A DNA stretch of 64,000 nucleotides, taken from assembly GCF_012932915.1 (NCBI RefSeq), contig NZ_VCQU01000008.1, positions 1 to 64,000 on the forward strand, given 5' to 3'. Every line of letters starts with the position of its first letter. The first letter of the stretch is position 1. Shown here in pieces: positions 18,659 to 26,979 of the stretch. The notes below the pieces were generated by a model, which worked only from the letters and a program-made list of their open reading frames with translations, did not search any database and was not told the DNA's origin. Origin of the DNA: Antrihabitans stalactiti. GTDB taxonomy: Bacteria > Actinomycetota > Actinomycetes > Mycobacteriales > Mycobacteriaceae. A program made the translations under genes and the position numbers.

Positions 18659-19218
18659 GAAATGCCTGCTGCCGAAGCCGCTTCCCGGTAGGCGTTCGCC
18701 AGCGACTCGACCGACTCGTGCGCGTTCAGCCCGCTCGGGTTGGGCACGACCCACAACTGGGCGCCCGCAAGCGATTCCGGCTGCAGGCCCGCAACTGCGG
18801 TTTTTCGTCCGAACGCCGTGCGGTATGCCGTGATCCCCGCGACCGCAACCACCCGCGGCCCGGCCAGTTCGACGGTTCGGGTCAGGGCGGCGATGCCGTC
18901 CTGCAGCTCCTTCGCGGTGAGCTCGTCAGCGCGCGCGGTCGCTCGGCTCACCAAGTTGGTGATCCCTATTCCTCGGTCCAGTAGGTGATCTCGGTCGGTG
19001 TCCGACATTCCCGCCGAGGCGTCGATCGGGTGCTCGATGATGCCTGCGCGCAGCAGTGCGGGGTAGAAGCGATTGCCGCGACGAGCGAAATGCGCGCCCG
19101 CAGCTGCCGTCCATAGACCAGGGTTGATGCCGACGAACAGCAGCCGACACCCTGGACCGATCAGGTCCGGAAGTGTTGCGTCGCGATAGGTTTCGAGTTC
19201 GGCGCGGGTGAATCCCAC
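18655..19218 (-). CDS. mug: G/U mismatch-specific DNA glycosylase (Mug/TDG type)
   Basis: 187 residues of the uracil-DNA glycosylase superfamily. The active-site segment FVGINPGLWTAAAGAHFA (about residues 28-45) carries the GINPG motif with the catalytic Asn of Mug/TDG. The C-terminal motif NPSGLNAH inserts into DNA to replace the flipped base. It removes uracil or thymine from G mismatches and some damaged cytosines. It sits 4 bases after the HxlR gene and overlaps the exporter gene by 4 bases, so the three are probably co-transcribed, although no functional link is obvious. Confidence 0.92.
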   Translation of the reverse strand: MGFTRAELETYRDATLPDLIGPGCRLLFVGINPGLWTAAAGAHFARRGNRFYPALLRAGIIEHPIDASAGMSDTDRDHLLDRGIGITNLVSRATARADELTAKELQDGIAALTRTVELAGPRVVAVAGITAYRTAFGRKTAVAGLQPESLAGAQLWVVPNPSGLNAHESVESLANAYREAASAAGIS

Positions 19219-19222
19219 GCGA

Positions 19223-19717
19223 TCAGCCGACTTCGATCGGCGCCCACGGGGGCGCTGGCTCTAGTGCGCCTGGTCCGGGCTGTACCTTGACCTCGTGGGC
19301 GATCAGGTCTTCGCCGCACTGGTCACAGACCACGCGAGCATGCGTGACCTTGCCGCAGGCGGTGTGGACCAGCTCGGTCGGCGGACCGTTGACGAGCCCC
19401 GTGTGTTTCTCGCCCCACGCGAGCATCGCCGCGATCGCCGGGTAGAGCTCGAGGCCGGGCTCGGTCAGGCGGTACTCGCTGAGCGTCCGTCGTTCGCCTT
19501 CGGCGTAGGTGCGGCGTTCGAGGATCCCGAAGTCGACGAGCCGCTGCAGCCGATCGGTGAGGATGTTGCGCGCGATGCCGGTCGCGCGCTGGTAGTCCTC
19601 GAAGGTGCGTGCGCGGAAGTAGGCCGCGCGAAGGATCGCGATCATCCAGCGTTCGCCGAGCAGGGCGGCGGTTCGAGACAGCGCGCAGTTCTTCGACAGA
19701 AGTTCGTCGTGCTTCAC
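19223..19717 (-). CDS. HxlR family transcriptional regulator
   Basis: 164 residues. The N-terminal winged helix has the family signature Cys in SKNCALSRTAALLGERWMIAILRAA (Cys11) and the NILTDRLQRLVDFGILER recognition region. The C-terminus adds a CxxC pair (VCDQCGED) that might bind metal. Divergent from the MFS exporter gene, with two identical-architecture inverted repeats between and over the start codons, so it likely controls the pump and itself. HxlR proteins often sense aldehydes, quinones or oxidants. Confidence 0.9.
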   Translation of the reverse strand: MKHDELLSKNCALSRTAALLGERWMIAILRAAYFRARTFEDYQRATGIARNILTDRLQRLVDFGILERRTYAEGERRTLSEYRLTEPGLELYPAIAAMLAWGEKHTGLVNGPPTELVHTACGKVTHARVVCDQCGEDLIAHEVKVQPGPGALEPAPPWAPIEVG

Positions 19718-19738
19718 GAAATCGATCCTAACTTGGCC

Positions 19739-19786
19739 GTTGCAAAACGCAACTACACGTCTTATCGTCTAGTTGCATGTTGCAAC
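19739..19786. promoter_or_regulatory. HxlR operators and promoter of the divergent MFS gene
   Basis: Two perfect inverted repeats with the same layout, GTTGC-N5-GCAAC, lie at 19739-19753 and 19772-19786. A plus-strand promoter fits between them: TTGCAA (19740-19745), a 17-base spacer, then TATCGT (19763-19768). The first operator covers the -35 box and the second covers the expected transcript start and the ATG at 19777. Since the start codon is only 9 bases past the -10 box, the MFS message is probably leaderless. Confidence 0.75.
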
Positions 19787-21183
19787 GACGCACCCTCGCC
19801 ATAGCTGCGGCCAGCGCAGGAGGCTTTCTCGCCTTCCTCGACACGACCATCGTCAATGTGAGCTTCCCGAGCATCGCAGCGTCGTTTCCAGACGCGCAGC
19901 GAGCGGACCTCTCCTGGGTGCTCGACGCGTACTTCATCGTCATCGCGGCATTGCTTGTGCCCGCCGGTGCGATCGCCGACAAATTCGGCCGAAAGCGCGT
20001 CTTCCTCGGCGCGATCGTCGGATTCATCGTCGCGTCGGTGATCTGCGCCCTAGCGCCGACGTGGGAACTGCTTGTCGCGGCCCGCGCACTGCAAGGCGCC
20101 GCGGCGGCAGTGCTGACCCCGGTGTCGATGGCTCTGATGCTGCCCGAATTCTCGGCTGAACGACGAGCGACCGGAGTCGGGATCTGGGGTGCGGCAGCAG
20201 CGTTGGCTGCCGCGTCGGGACCGCCGCTCGGTGGCGTGATCGTTCACGTCGCGGACTGGCGATGGATCTTTCTCGTCAACGTTCCGATCGGCCTGATCGT
20301 GCTCATCGCCGGCAGCAAAGGTCTGCGCGAAAGCGTCGACGAGACCGTCACAGGTCTGCCGGACCTCGCAGGATCGGCCTTCACGATTGCCGGGCTCGGA
20401 CTGCTGGCGCTCGCCATCGTCGAGGGCGGAACCTGGGGCTGGTCGAGCCCGGCAACCATCGCGGCGTTCTCTGGGGCAGTGGTGTTGTGCGCGCTGGTCG
20501 CCTGGCGATGCATTACGCACCCCCGCCCGGTCATCGACCCTTCGCTGCTGAAAATTCGGAGCTTTCGAGACGCAAACCTGGGCAGCATGTTGTTCGCGAT
20601 GGCGTTCTTCTCCACCTTGCTCGGCAACATCCTGTTTCTCACGTCGGTCTGGCAGTACACGGTGCTCGCCGCAGGACTCGCGGTTCTGCCCGGACCGATC
20701 GCGTCGACGATCGTTGCTGGTCCGGCGGGCCGGTTGGCGGACCGGTTCGGTCATCGAGCGCTGATCGTGCCGGGCTGTCTCGTCTACCTCGCGGGCGTGC
20801 TGATTCTTCGGTCTGCGGGTGTGGAACCCGACTACGCCGGCGTTTGGCTGCCCGGCCAGCTGCTCACTGGAATCGGTATCGGCCTCGCATTCCCAACCTT
20901 GGGTGCCGCAGCGCTGACCCACATTCCCGAGGCGAAGTTCGGCATTGCCAGCGCCGTGTCGGCTGCGTTCCGCCAGTTCGGTGCGGTGATCGGAACCGCG
21001 GTGCTGATCGCGATGATCGGGAATCCGCTCACGCTCGCCGCGGCGAACGACGCCGCGGACCGTGCCTATCTGTTCGGTGCCGCCTCGGTGCTGGCAGCGG
21101 GACTCGTCGGCCTGACGCTGCGCCGGGCGCGACCGGTCGAGCCACAACCTGTCGTCGCCGAACCAGTCGCAGTCCGGGAATGA
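19777..21183 (+). CDS. MFS transporter, DHA2 (14-TMS) drug/H+ antiporter type
   Basis: 468 residues with an MFS fold. Helix 1 has the DTTIVNVSFPSI motif of the DHA2 multidrug family (Asp-Thr-Thr-Ile-Val-Asn-Val). The loop 2-3 motif A is GAIADKFGRKRVFLG, and motif C-like GIWGAAAALAAASGPPLGG follows. About 13-14 membrane segments can be counted. Proton-driven export of drugs or toxic metabolites is expected. It is controlled by the divergent HxlR regulator, judging by the two operators over its promoter. Confidence 0.9.
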   Translation: MLQRRTLAIAAASAGGFLAFLDTTIVNVSFPSIAASFPDAQRADLSWVLDAYFIVIAALLVPAGAIADKFGRKRVFLGAIVGFIVASVICALAPTWELLVAARALQGAAAAVLTPVSMALMLPEFSAERRATGVGIWGAAAALAAASGPPLGGVIVHVADWRWIFLVNVPIGLIVLIAGSKGLRESVDETVTGLPDLAGSAFTIAGLGLLALAIVEGGTWGWSSPATIAAFSGAVVLCALVAWRCITHPRPVIDPSLLKIRSFRDANLGSMLFAMAFFSTLLGNILFLTSVWQYTVLAAGLAVLPGPIASTIVAGPAGRLADRFGHRALIVPGCLVYLAGVLILRSAGVEPDYAGVWLPGQLLTGIGIGLAFPTLGAAALTHIPEAKFGIASAVSAAFRQFGAVIGTAVLIAMIGNPLTLAAANDAADRAYLFGAASVLAAGLVGLTLRRARPVEPQPVVAEPVAVRE

Positions 21184-21305
21184 CTGTCAGGTCCGCCTGT
21201 TCCGGCCTATGAGTTTTCCGTTGGCTTTCGCCGTTCAGGCGGTGTTCGGCCGCCGATTGCTTGTTCTTTGACGGATTTCGGCTAAGCCGCGGATACGGTG
21301 GCGCC

Positions 21306-22379
21306 GTGTCACACGCCACGTCGATTCGCAAGCATCCGGTTCATGCCGCACGCAGGCTCGCACAGCTTGCCGGAATCGGATTTCGGCATCCGCGAAGTCG
21401 TTCGCGCGTGCTCGAATTCGATCAGCCCCACAATTCGGACGGGCTGATCGCTACGCTGCAGTCGGTGCGCGGTATGCCGCTTCTGCTGTCCGATCAGTTG
21501 CTCCTGCTCGGCGGAAGCATCTCGCCCAGTGTGGAATTCGCGGTCGTCACCGGTGGTCGTGCGCGTCGGCAGTTCACTATCGATGCAAGCACTTCCGGCA
21601 TTCGCTCGGTGCCCTTTACCGACCCCGACATCGCAGTGGATTGTCGAATCGCCGAGAAGGTGCTGCATCACGTCGGGTTTCTCGCGCAGAGCGAAGTGTC
21701 GCTCGCCTCCGCCATTCTCCGGCAGGCGGTCGACGACGTCGCAATCGACGGCGACGAAAGTGCTGCGTGCCGCGCGCTGTTCACCACGAGCATCGTCGAC
21801 CTCGTGCCAGGCGCGAAGGCGATGGTGACGGGAGCAGGCGAACTCACGCACGAATGCCCGGCAACTCCGATGCCATGGTCGGCGACGACGGGGACAACTC
21901 TCGCTGAACTCTGGATTCGCCTGCTCTTCGACTACGGCTGCGTTCTTCGGCACCTTTCTCAGCGGACCGTCGTTCCGACGACCGAGCATCTCTGGCTGAC
22001 CTGTACCGACAGCGTGCGACGAGTTCCGCAGTCCGCGGTCGACGCCGGTCGCGACCTCATCGAGGGGGCTGCGGGTGATCGACGGGCGATGGAGCGGCTG
22101 ATTGCCCACCTCCACGTCAGTAGCGAAGGCGCGGAATCGGCCGCAAAATTCGCCGGTGCCGCGCAGCGGGTCGTTGCGCGGTCCGCGGCTGTGCTGCTCG
22201 ACCTGTTGCCGGCAGACGCAGCGCCGACTCTCGGCAACCCCGGCCTAGCGCGCATCGAGGAGCCGTTCGCGACCTGTTTGGTCATCTCACAAGTCGTCTT
22301 CGCAGCGCGAGTGCTCGAACAGACGGGCAGATCGGACAAATCTGCAGTCATTCGAAACGACAACGTGTCCTGTCAGTAA
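21306..22379 (+). CDS. Hypothetical protein
   Basis: 357 residues; I recognise no family. It is mainly soluble and helical with Ala/Val/Leu-rich stretches, no clear signal peptide and no membrane helix. It reads well as coding sequence, with a C-terminal half of amphipathic helices (AKFAGAAQRVVARSAAVLLDLLPADAAP). I start it at GTG 21306 because the preceding in-frame codons (from 21261) include no other good site. The next gene, the RsdA-like anti-sigma factor, begins 79 bases downstream in the same direction, so a link to sigma-factor control is possible but untested. Confidence 0.6.
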   Translation: MSHATSIRKHPVHAARRLAQLAGIGFRHPRSRSRVLEFDQPHNSDGLIATLQSVRGMPLLLSDQLLLLGGSISPSVEFAVVTGGRARRQFTIDASTSGIRSVPFTDPDIAVDCRIAEKVLHHVGFLAQSEVSLASAILRQAVDDVAIDGDESAACRALFTTSIVDLVPGAKAMVTGAGELTHECPATPMPWSATTGTTLAELWIRLLFDYGCVLRHLSQRTVVPTTEHLWLTCTDSVRRVPQSAVDAGRDLIEGAAGDRRAMERLIAHLHVSSEGAESAAKFAGAAQRVVARSAAVLLDLLPADAAPTLGNPGLARIEEPFATCLVISQVVFAARVLEQTGRSDKSAVIRNDNVSCQ

Positions 22380-22412
22380 CACATGGTGGTGCATGTGTCG
22401 ATGACCTAAACA

Positions 22413-22444
22413 GTGGGTAGAACTGCAACAATGTGAGTACCCAC
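22413..22444. promoter_or_regulatory. Inverted repeat upstream of the anti-sigma factor gene
   Basis: A 7-base inverted repeat, GTGGGTA (22413-22419) and TACCCAC (22438-22444), lies 14 bases before the rsdA-like start and ends just before its ribosome site (CAGGAG). It may be an operator or an mRNA hairpin affecting translation. The evidence is only the symmetry and the position. Confidence 0.35.
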
Positions 22445-22458
22445 CTGGCAGGAGCGAA

Positions 22459-23100
22459 ATGGCTAAGGAAGGCCGGTCCGGGTTGCGCAACGGTGATACC
22501 GGGACTGATCCGGCTGTAGACGGTGCGATGGTAGACATCGCAGCTGTCTGGCGTGACGATGCCCTCATCGAGCGAATCGCCAGTGGTGGGACGTTCACGT
22601 CGAAAAACGCCGATGAACAACAGCTCGCCACGCTGCTCATGAACTGGCGATCCGATTTGCTCAGCTCGGAGCTACCCGTAAACCCGGATGTGGACGAAAT
22701 CGTCGCCGCAATCGACCGCGACACCAAGGCGCAGGACGACCTCGCCAACTCGCGACGCAAACGTCGGGTGATGCGGTCCATCGCGGGGATTTGCGCTGCA
22801 TTGGCGCTGGTCTTCGGTACGACGGCCGCGTTTGCCTACTCCGCCAGTCCGTCCGATCCGTTGTGGAAGGTCAAGCAGGTCGTCTTCAACGACGAAGCTC
22901 ACTCGACCATGGCTCAGACCGACGCGAAGGCCGAGCTGCAAAAAGCTGAGGACCTCATCTCGGTCGGCAACCGGACCACGGCCAGGGAGCACCTCGACCG
23001 GGCCCGCGATCGCATCAGCGACGTCGACGACGAAACCAGTCGCGACGCGCTACTGGAACGTTTGAACGAACTGACCGATCGGCTCACCACTCAGCGCTGA
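22459..23100 (+). CDS. rsdA: Anti-sigma-D factor RsdA-like membrane protein
   Basis: 213 residues. The N-terminal segment (about 24-70: VDIAAVWRDDALIERI, then LATLLMNWRSDL) matches the sigma-D-binding peptide of actinobacterial RsdA. One membrane helix follows (about 106-128, SIAGICAALALVFGTTAAFAY), then an extracytoplasmic helical tail (QKAEDLISVGNRTTAREHL). RsdA holds SigD at the membrane until proteolysed. GGAG lies just upstream of the ATG. Unusually, no sigma factor gene adjoins it in this window: the upstream neighbour is an unknown 357-residue gene. The 3' end overlaps the convergent DUF4282 gene by 10 bases. Confidence 0.8.
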   Translation: MAKEGRSGLRNGDTGTDPAVDGAMVDIAAVWRDDALIERIASGGTFTSKNADEQQLATLLMNWRSDLLSSELPVNPDVDEIVAAIDRDTKAQDDLANSRRKRRVMRSIAGICAALALVFGTTAAFAYSASPSDPLWKVKQVVFNDEAHSTMAQTDAKAELQKAEDLISVGNRTTAREHLDRARDRISDVDDETSRDALLERLNELTDRLTTQR

Positions 23101-23804
23101 CCGCTCTCTTGTGAGTGGTCGAGGGGCTCGTCGGGCGTCAAGTCGCGCGCGACGGCGTCGTCGTCCAACGTCGCTTCGACTGCCAACTCCAAGACTGCTT
23201 CCTCCGTCGCGGCCTGCTGCTCCATCGACCGCTGGACCGCTCGGTGCGCGGCCTCTTCCAACGTCCGCTTGAGAGCCTCGTCGACCGCGGTTGCGACAGC
23301 GATGTCAGCGGCCAACTCTGCCGAGGCGCGGGCTTCGGCACGAGCCTGCTGTGCCTTGGCTGCGGCCCGACGTCGTTCTCGGCCCTCGTCGGTGCCGACG
23401 ACGAAGTTCTTGATTCCCCTGGCGAAGCTGGGGACGGTCGGCAGACCCATGGTCTGGGCGGAGATATCGGTGGTGTTCTCGACGATCTGGACGACCGCGT
23501 CTCTGGTCTCGCTGAGCCGGACGAACAGCAGCAGGATCGCCAGCACGAACTCGATGATCAGGCGGGTCACCACCGTCACGCCGACGAAGATCGCGGGTCC
23601 GATCAGCAGCGACCAGAGCAAGCCCGTCGCGGTCGATTGGGTGAAACCCCAATACGCCCCGTATCCCCATGCGACAAGACTGCCCAGGATGGCGATCAGG
23701 TAGATCCAAGGCGCGGCGTCCAAGGCCGACATCGTGCGGAAGCGGAAGTCGAACAGGCCGACGACGAAGTTCTTCGCGCGCCCGCCTTCGAAAGGCTGTG
23801 TCAC
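23091..23804 (-). CDS. DUF4282 domain membrane protein
   Basis: 237 residues. The N-terminal half has two membrane helices (about 33-58 and 62-97) in the arrangement of DUF4282 (FRFRTMSALDAAPWIYLIAILGS at the start, then LLFVRLSETRD). The C-terminal half (about 135-237) is a long Ala/Glu/Arg-rich helical, probably coiled-coil, cytoplasmic region. Function unknown. It starts with GTG 11 bases after the DUF5709 gene, so the two are an operon. Confidence 0.75.
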   Translation of the reverse strand: MTQPFEGGRAKNFVVGLFDFRFRTMSALDAAPWIYLIAILGSLVAWGYGAYWGFTQSTATGLLWSLLIGPAIFVGVTVVTRLIIEFVLAILLLFVRLSETRDAVVQIVENTTDISAQTMGLPTVPSFARGIKNFVVGTDEGRERRRAAAKAQQARAEARASAELAADIAVATAVDEALKRTLEEAAHRAVQRSMEQQAATEEAVLELAVEATLDDDAVARDLTPDEPLDHSQESGQR

Positions 23805-23815
23805 GGTCGAATGCC

Positions 23816-24211
23816 CTATTCGGGGATGATGTGGACAGCGGCTTCCTCGGCCGAGGCTGCCCCGCCGTCGATGCCTTCGTCGATGCCGAAGAGCTCGGAG
23901 TCTTCGCCGATTTCGCCTTCGCCCAACGCGGCCAGACGCCCGGCGCGGCGGTCACCGACCTCTTCGTCGCTCATGCGGTTCTCGTCGAAGGGCTCGTCAT
24001 CGTCGGTGACGTCCGGAACTTCTTCCGAGAGACGCTCGTCGAGGGTCTCGACGTCGTTGTGGTTGAGCGGTCGCTCCACTGGTGAATAGCCTTCGTCGAG
24101 CACGTCGTCGACACCGCGATCGATCAGGGTGTCCTCTTCTTGAAGCTGATCTTCCGGGTCGATGCTGTATTCGCCGGACGATCCTTCTGATTCGCTCTCA
24201 CGTCTGCTCAT
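23816..24211 (-). CDS. DUF5709 domain protein
   Basis: 131 residues, very acidic (rich in Asp and Glu), with no membrane segment. It shows the conserved DUF5709 pattern: DEGYSPVERP, ETLDERLSEEVPDV, DRRAGRLAA and the terminal GIDEGIDGGAASAEEAAVHI. These small acidic proteins are restricted largely to actinobacteria and have no established function. It heads a two-gene unit with the DUF4282 protein. Confidence 0.88.
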   Translation of the reverse strand: MSRRESESEGSSGEYSIDPEDQLQEEDTLIDRGVDDVLDEGYSPVERPLNHNDVETLDERLSEEVPDVTDDDEPFDENRMSDEEVGDRRAGRLAALGEGEIGEDSELFGIDEGIDGGAASAEEAAVHIIPE

Positions 24212-24331
24212 GGTCTCAACAATGCCACCCTCCCATCTGTTGGTGGGCGGGACTTCGGATCACCCGAAGGCAAATGGTTCTGCCGTTGTCGCGAAAACGA
24301 TCGAATGTTAGGCGACGAAAGGATTCCCGAC

Positions 24332-25684
24332 ATGGCACGCGGCACGCGTCAGCTCAGCCTCAATGCGTTCATCTATCCCACGGGCCACCACGAGGCGGCG
24401 TGGCGCCATCCGGACAGCAGTCCCGAGCGCATCTACGACGTCAGCTACTTCCAGGAGCTCGGCCGCACGGCAGAAGCAGCGAAGTTCGACGCCGTGTTCT
24501 TCGCCGACGGACCGGCTCTGCGTCAGAACGTCAAGCACTACGCGGCACCGGGGCTGGAGCCGATCACTCTGCTCACCGCGATCGCGACCGCGACCACCAA
24601 CCTCGGGCTCATCGCCACAGCATCGACCACCTATTACGAGCCGTACAACCTCGCGCGTCTGTTCTCCTCGCTGGACCACATTTCGGGTGGACGAGCAGGT
24701 TGGAACATCGTCACCACCGGAACAGATCTGGCTGCAGCCAATTTCGGGCTCGCTGCCCATCCCGTTCACGCCGATCGCTACGCGCGGGCTCGGGAGTTCG
24801 TCGACGCCGTCGTCGCGTTGTGGGACAGCTGGGAGGACGACGCAATCGTGCTGGACCCGGCCGCGGGCATCTACGCCGACACCGACAAGATCCACGAAAT
24901 AAACTTCGTGGGAAGGCATCTGAAGGTCCGCGGACCGTTCAACGCGGCACGCACTCCCCAGGGTCACCCGGTCCTGGTGCAGGCGGGTGCGTCCAACGAC
25001 GGCCGGTCGTTCGCCGGCCGATACGCCGAGGCGATCTTCACCGCGCACCAGCGCCTCGAGGACGGTCAGGCGTTCTACGCCGACATCAAAAAGCGCGCAG
25101 CAGCTTTCGGCCGCAATCCCGAGCACGTCAAGGTGCTACCGGGCATCAGTCCGTTCATCGCGGACACCGAAGCCGAGGCGCACGCGCTCGAGCGTGAGTT
25201 CAACGAGCTGACGGTGCCGGCTTACGGGTTGGCCCAGTTGAAGAACTTGGTCGGTACCGACGTCCGCCACCTCCCTCTCGATGAGGCTGTGCCAGTCGAA
25301 TTGTTTGCCGGCGCAGGTGATGTCACCGACAATTCGCAGAGCCGTCTGCAGGTGATCGCCGGGATCGTCGCACGCGAGCGCCCGACCGTCCGGCAGCTAC
25401 TGCACCGCCTTGCCGGGGCACGCGGACACCGCGTCTTCGCGGGTACCCCGGAGCAGGTCGCCGACACGATCGAGGAGTGGTTCACCAACGGCGCCGCCGA
25501 CGGCTTCAATGTGATGCCACCCCAATATCCGCAGGGACTGGAGAAGTTTGCCTCGACGGTCGTGCCGATCCTGCAGGAGCGCGGGCTGTTTCGGGAGGAA
25601 TACACCGGCTCGACGTTGCGTGACCACTTCGGTCTACCGCGACCGGAGAGCCAATTCTCGGGACGCGCTGCCGTGGCGCAGTGA
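24332..25684 (+). CDS. LLM-class flavin-dependent monooxygenase (NtaA/SnaA/DszA family)
   Basis: 450 residues of the bacterial luciferase-like fold. The N-terminus (RQLSLNAFIYPTGHHEAAWRHP) and the STTYYEPYNLARLFSSLDHISGGRAGWNIVTT segment are hallmarks of the NtaA/SnaA/SoxA(DszA) group, which use FMNH2 and oxygen to cleave C-S or C-N bonds or oxidise sulfur. The ATG at 24332 has AAAGGA seven bases upstream and is preferred to the one at 24305. It leads a same-strand run with an MFS transporter (4-base overlap), two TauD-like dioxygenases and a sulfonate-type ABC importer, which suggests oxidative release of sulfur from organosulfur compounds. No dedicated flavin reductase is nearby. Confidence 0.88.
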   Translation: MARGTRQLSLNAFIYPTGHHEAAWRHPDSSPERIYDVSYFQELGRTAEAAKFDAVFFADGPALRQNVKHYAAPGLEPITLLTAIATATTNLGLIATASTTYYEPYNLARLFSSLDHISGGRAGWNIVTTGTDLAAANFGLAAHPVHADRYARAREFVDAVVALWDSWEDDAIVLDPAAGIYADTDKIHEINFVGRHLKVRGPFNAARTPQGHPVLVQAGASNDGRSFAGRYAEAIFTAHQRLEDGQAFYADIKKRAAAFGRNPEHVKVLPGISPFIADTEAEAHALEREFNELTVPAYGLAQLKNLVGTDVRHLPLDEAVPVELFAGAGDVTDNSQSRLQVIAGIVARERPTVRQLLHRLAGARGHRVFAGTPEQVADTIEEWFTNGAADGFNVMPPQYPQGLEKFASTVVPILQERGLFREEYTGSTLRDHFGLPRPESQFSGRAAVAQ

Positions 25685-26925
25685 CAGCGGCAGAAACCGA
25701 GCCTGCTTGTCTGCCAACACCTCCCACCAAGGCGCGCCTGCGCGAGTTGACGTGGCCGCTCTTCGTACCTGCCGCGCTGTACGGAATCGGCCAAGGTGCC
25801 GCCGCGCCGATTTTCGCGCTGCGCGCACTCGAATTGGGTGCGTCGACGGGTACGGCGGGCCTGATGGTTGCTTTGTCGGGTTTCGGAATGGTGTTGGGGG
25901 ACTTGCCAGCCGGCCGAATCGTCGCCCGAATCGGGGAACGATGGGCCATCGCGCTCGGATCGTCGGTCGGCGCAGCCGGCGTCGTGTTGTGTATCGCGGC
26001 GTGGAATCTCGCGTCGTTCGGGGTCGGCATGCTGGCGATGGGCGTTGCGAACGCCGTCTGGGGATTGGCCCGGCATTCCTACGTGGTCGCCGCTGTTTCG
26101 GCAACGGACCGTGGCCGGGCGCTCTCCACAATGGCGGGCTCCATGCGGCTCGGCTTCTTCATCGGGCCCTTCCTCGGCGCCGGTGTCATCCATGGCGTCG
26201 GGACGGCCGGTGGCTTGTGGGTGGAGCTTGCCGCGATCGTGGCATCGGGCGCCCTCATGGTGGCCCAACCCGAGGACGGCGATCCGGTCATTGCCGACGG
26301 GGGTCCGCGCTCGCTGACGTCGGTCTTGCGCGAGCACCGAAAGGTGTTGACCACATTGGGGTTGGGTGCGCTGCTGATGGGGTCGGCGCGCGCTTCGCGT
26401 AACGCCCTGTTGCCGCTGTGGGCTGCGCACATCGGGATGAGCGCGTCGACGACGAGTCTGATCTTCGGCATCAGCGGGGCGGTCGACGTGGCGATGTCGT
26501 ATCCGTCGGGCATCTGGATGGACCGCTTCGGCCGCCGCGCGGTCGCTGTGCCGTCGATGACATTCTTCGCCGTCGGCTACGCAGTCTTGCCCCTGGCAGG
26601 TAACGCAATTGCAGCCGGTGGCGTTGCGCTGGTTCTCGGCTTGGCGAACGGGCTGAGCAACGGCGTCATCATGACCATCGGCGCCGACGCAGCACCTCCC
26701 GGGCATCGCGCGGAGTTTCTCGGCGCCTGGCGTCTCATGCACGACACGGGCATGTTCGTGGGTCCGATCGCCGTCGGAATCATCAGTGCCGTAGCAGTAT
26801 TGGGCGCATCTGTATTTGCGCTCGGCGTGACGTCCGGGCTCGGCGCGGCGGCGATGTATCGCTGGGTGGCGCCCCTTCGAGTCAGCCCGAATCAAACTGG
26901 TGGCCCCGTCGGCGAACCGGGTTAA
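25681..26925 (+). CDS. MFS transporter
   Basis: 414 residues with about 12 membrane helices. It has the MFS motif A-like PAGRIVARIGERWAIALG between helices 2 and 3 and a second copy DRFGRRAVAVPSM in the middle. The GTG start overlaps the monooxygenase stop (GTGA), so the two are co-translated. The context suggests uptake of an organosulfur substrate or export of the desulfonated product, but the substrate is not readable from sequence. A very long antisense frame here is a GC artefact. Confidence 0.85.
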   Translation: MTAAETEPACLPTPPTKARLRELTWPLFVPAALYGIGQGAAAPIFALRALELGASTGTAGLMVALSGFGMVLGDLPAGRIVARIGERWAIALGSSVGAAGVVLCIAAWNLASFGVGMLAMGVANAVWGLARHSYVVAAVSATDRGRALSTMAGSMRLGFFIGPFLGAGVIHGVGTAGGLWVELAAIVASGALMVAQPEDGDPVIADGGPRSLTSVLREHRKVLTTLGLGALLMGSARASRNALLPLWAAHIGMSASTTSLIFGISGAVDVAMSYPSGIWMDRFGRRAVAVPSMTFFAVGYAVLPLAGNAIAAGGVALVLGLANGLSNGVIMTIGADAAPPGHRAEFLGAWRLMHDTGMFVGPIAVGIISAVAVLGASVFALGVTSGLGAAAMYRWVAPLRVSPNQTGGPVGEPG

Positions 26926-26979
26926 CTTCGAATAACACTGGTTGGCAATGCCTTTCACAGCCCTGAAGGAGCCACATTA

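Noticed and set aside
20050..21147. A long antisense frame over the DHA2-type exporter
   Set aside because: It is a codon-position artefact of the exporter; it lacks any motif, start site or plausible composition.
25222..26958. A 578-codon antisense frame across the MFS gene
   Set aside because: It lies opposite a well-formed MFS protein and its protein is compositionally odd (His, Arg, Gly and Cys-rich).
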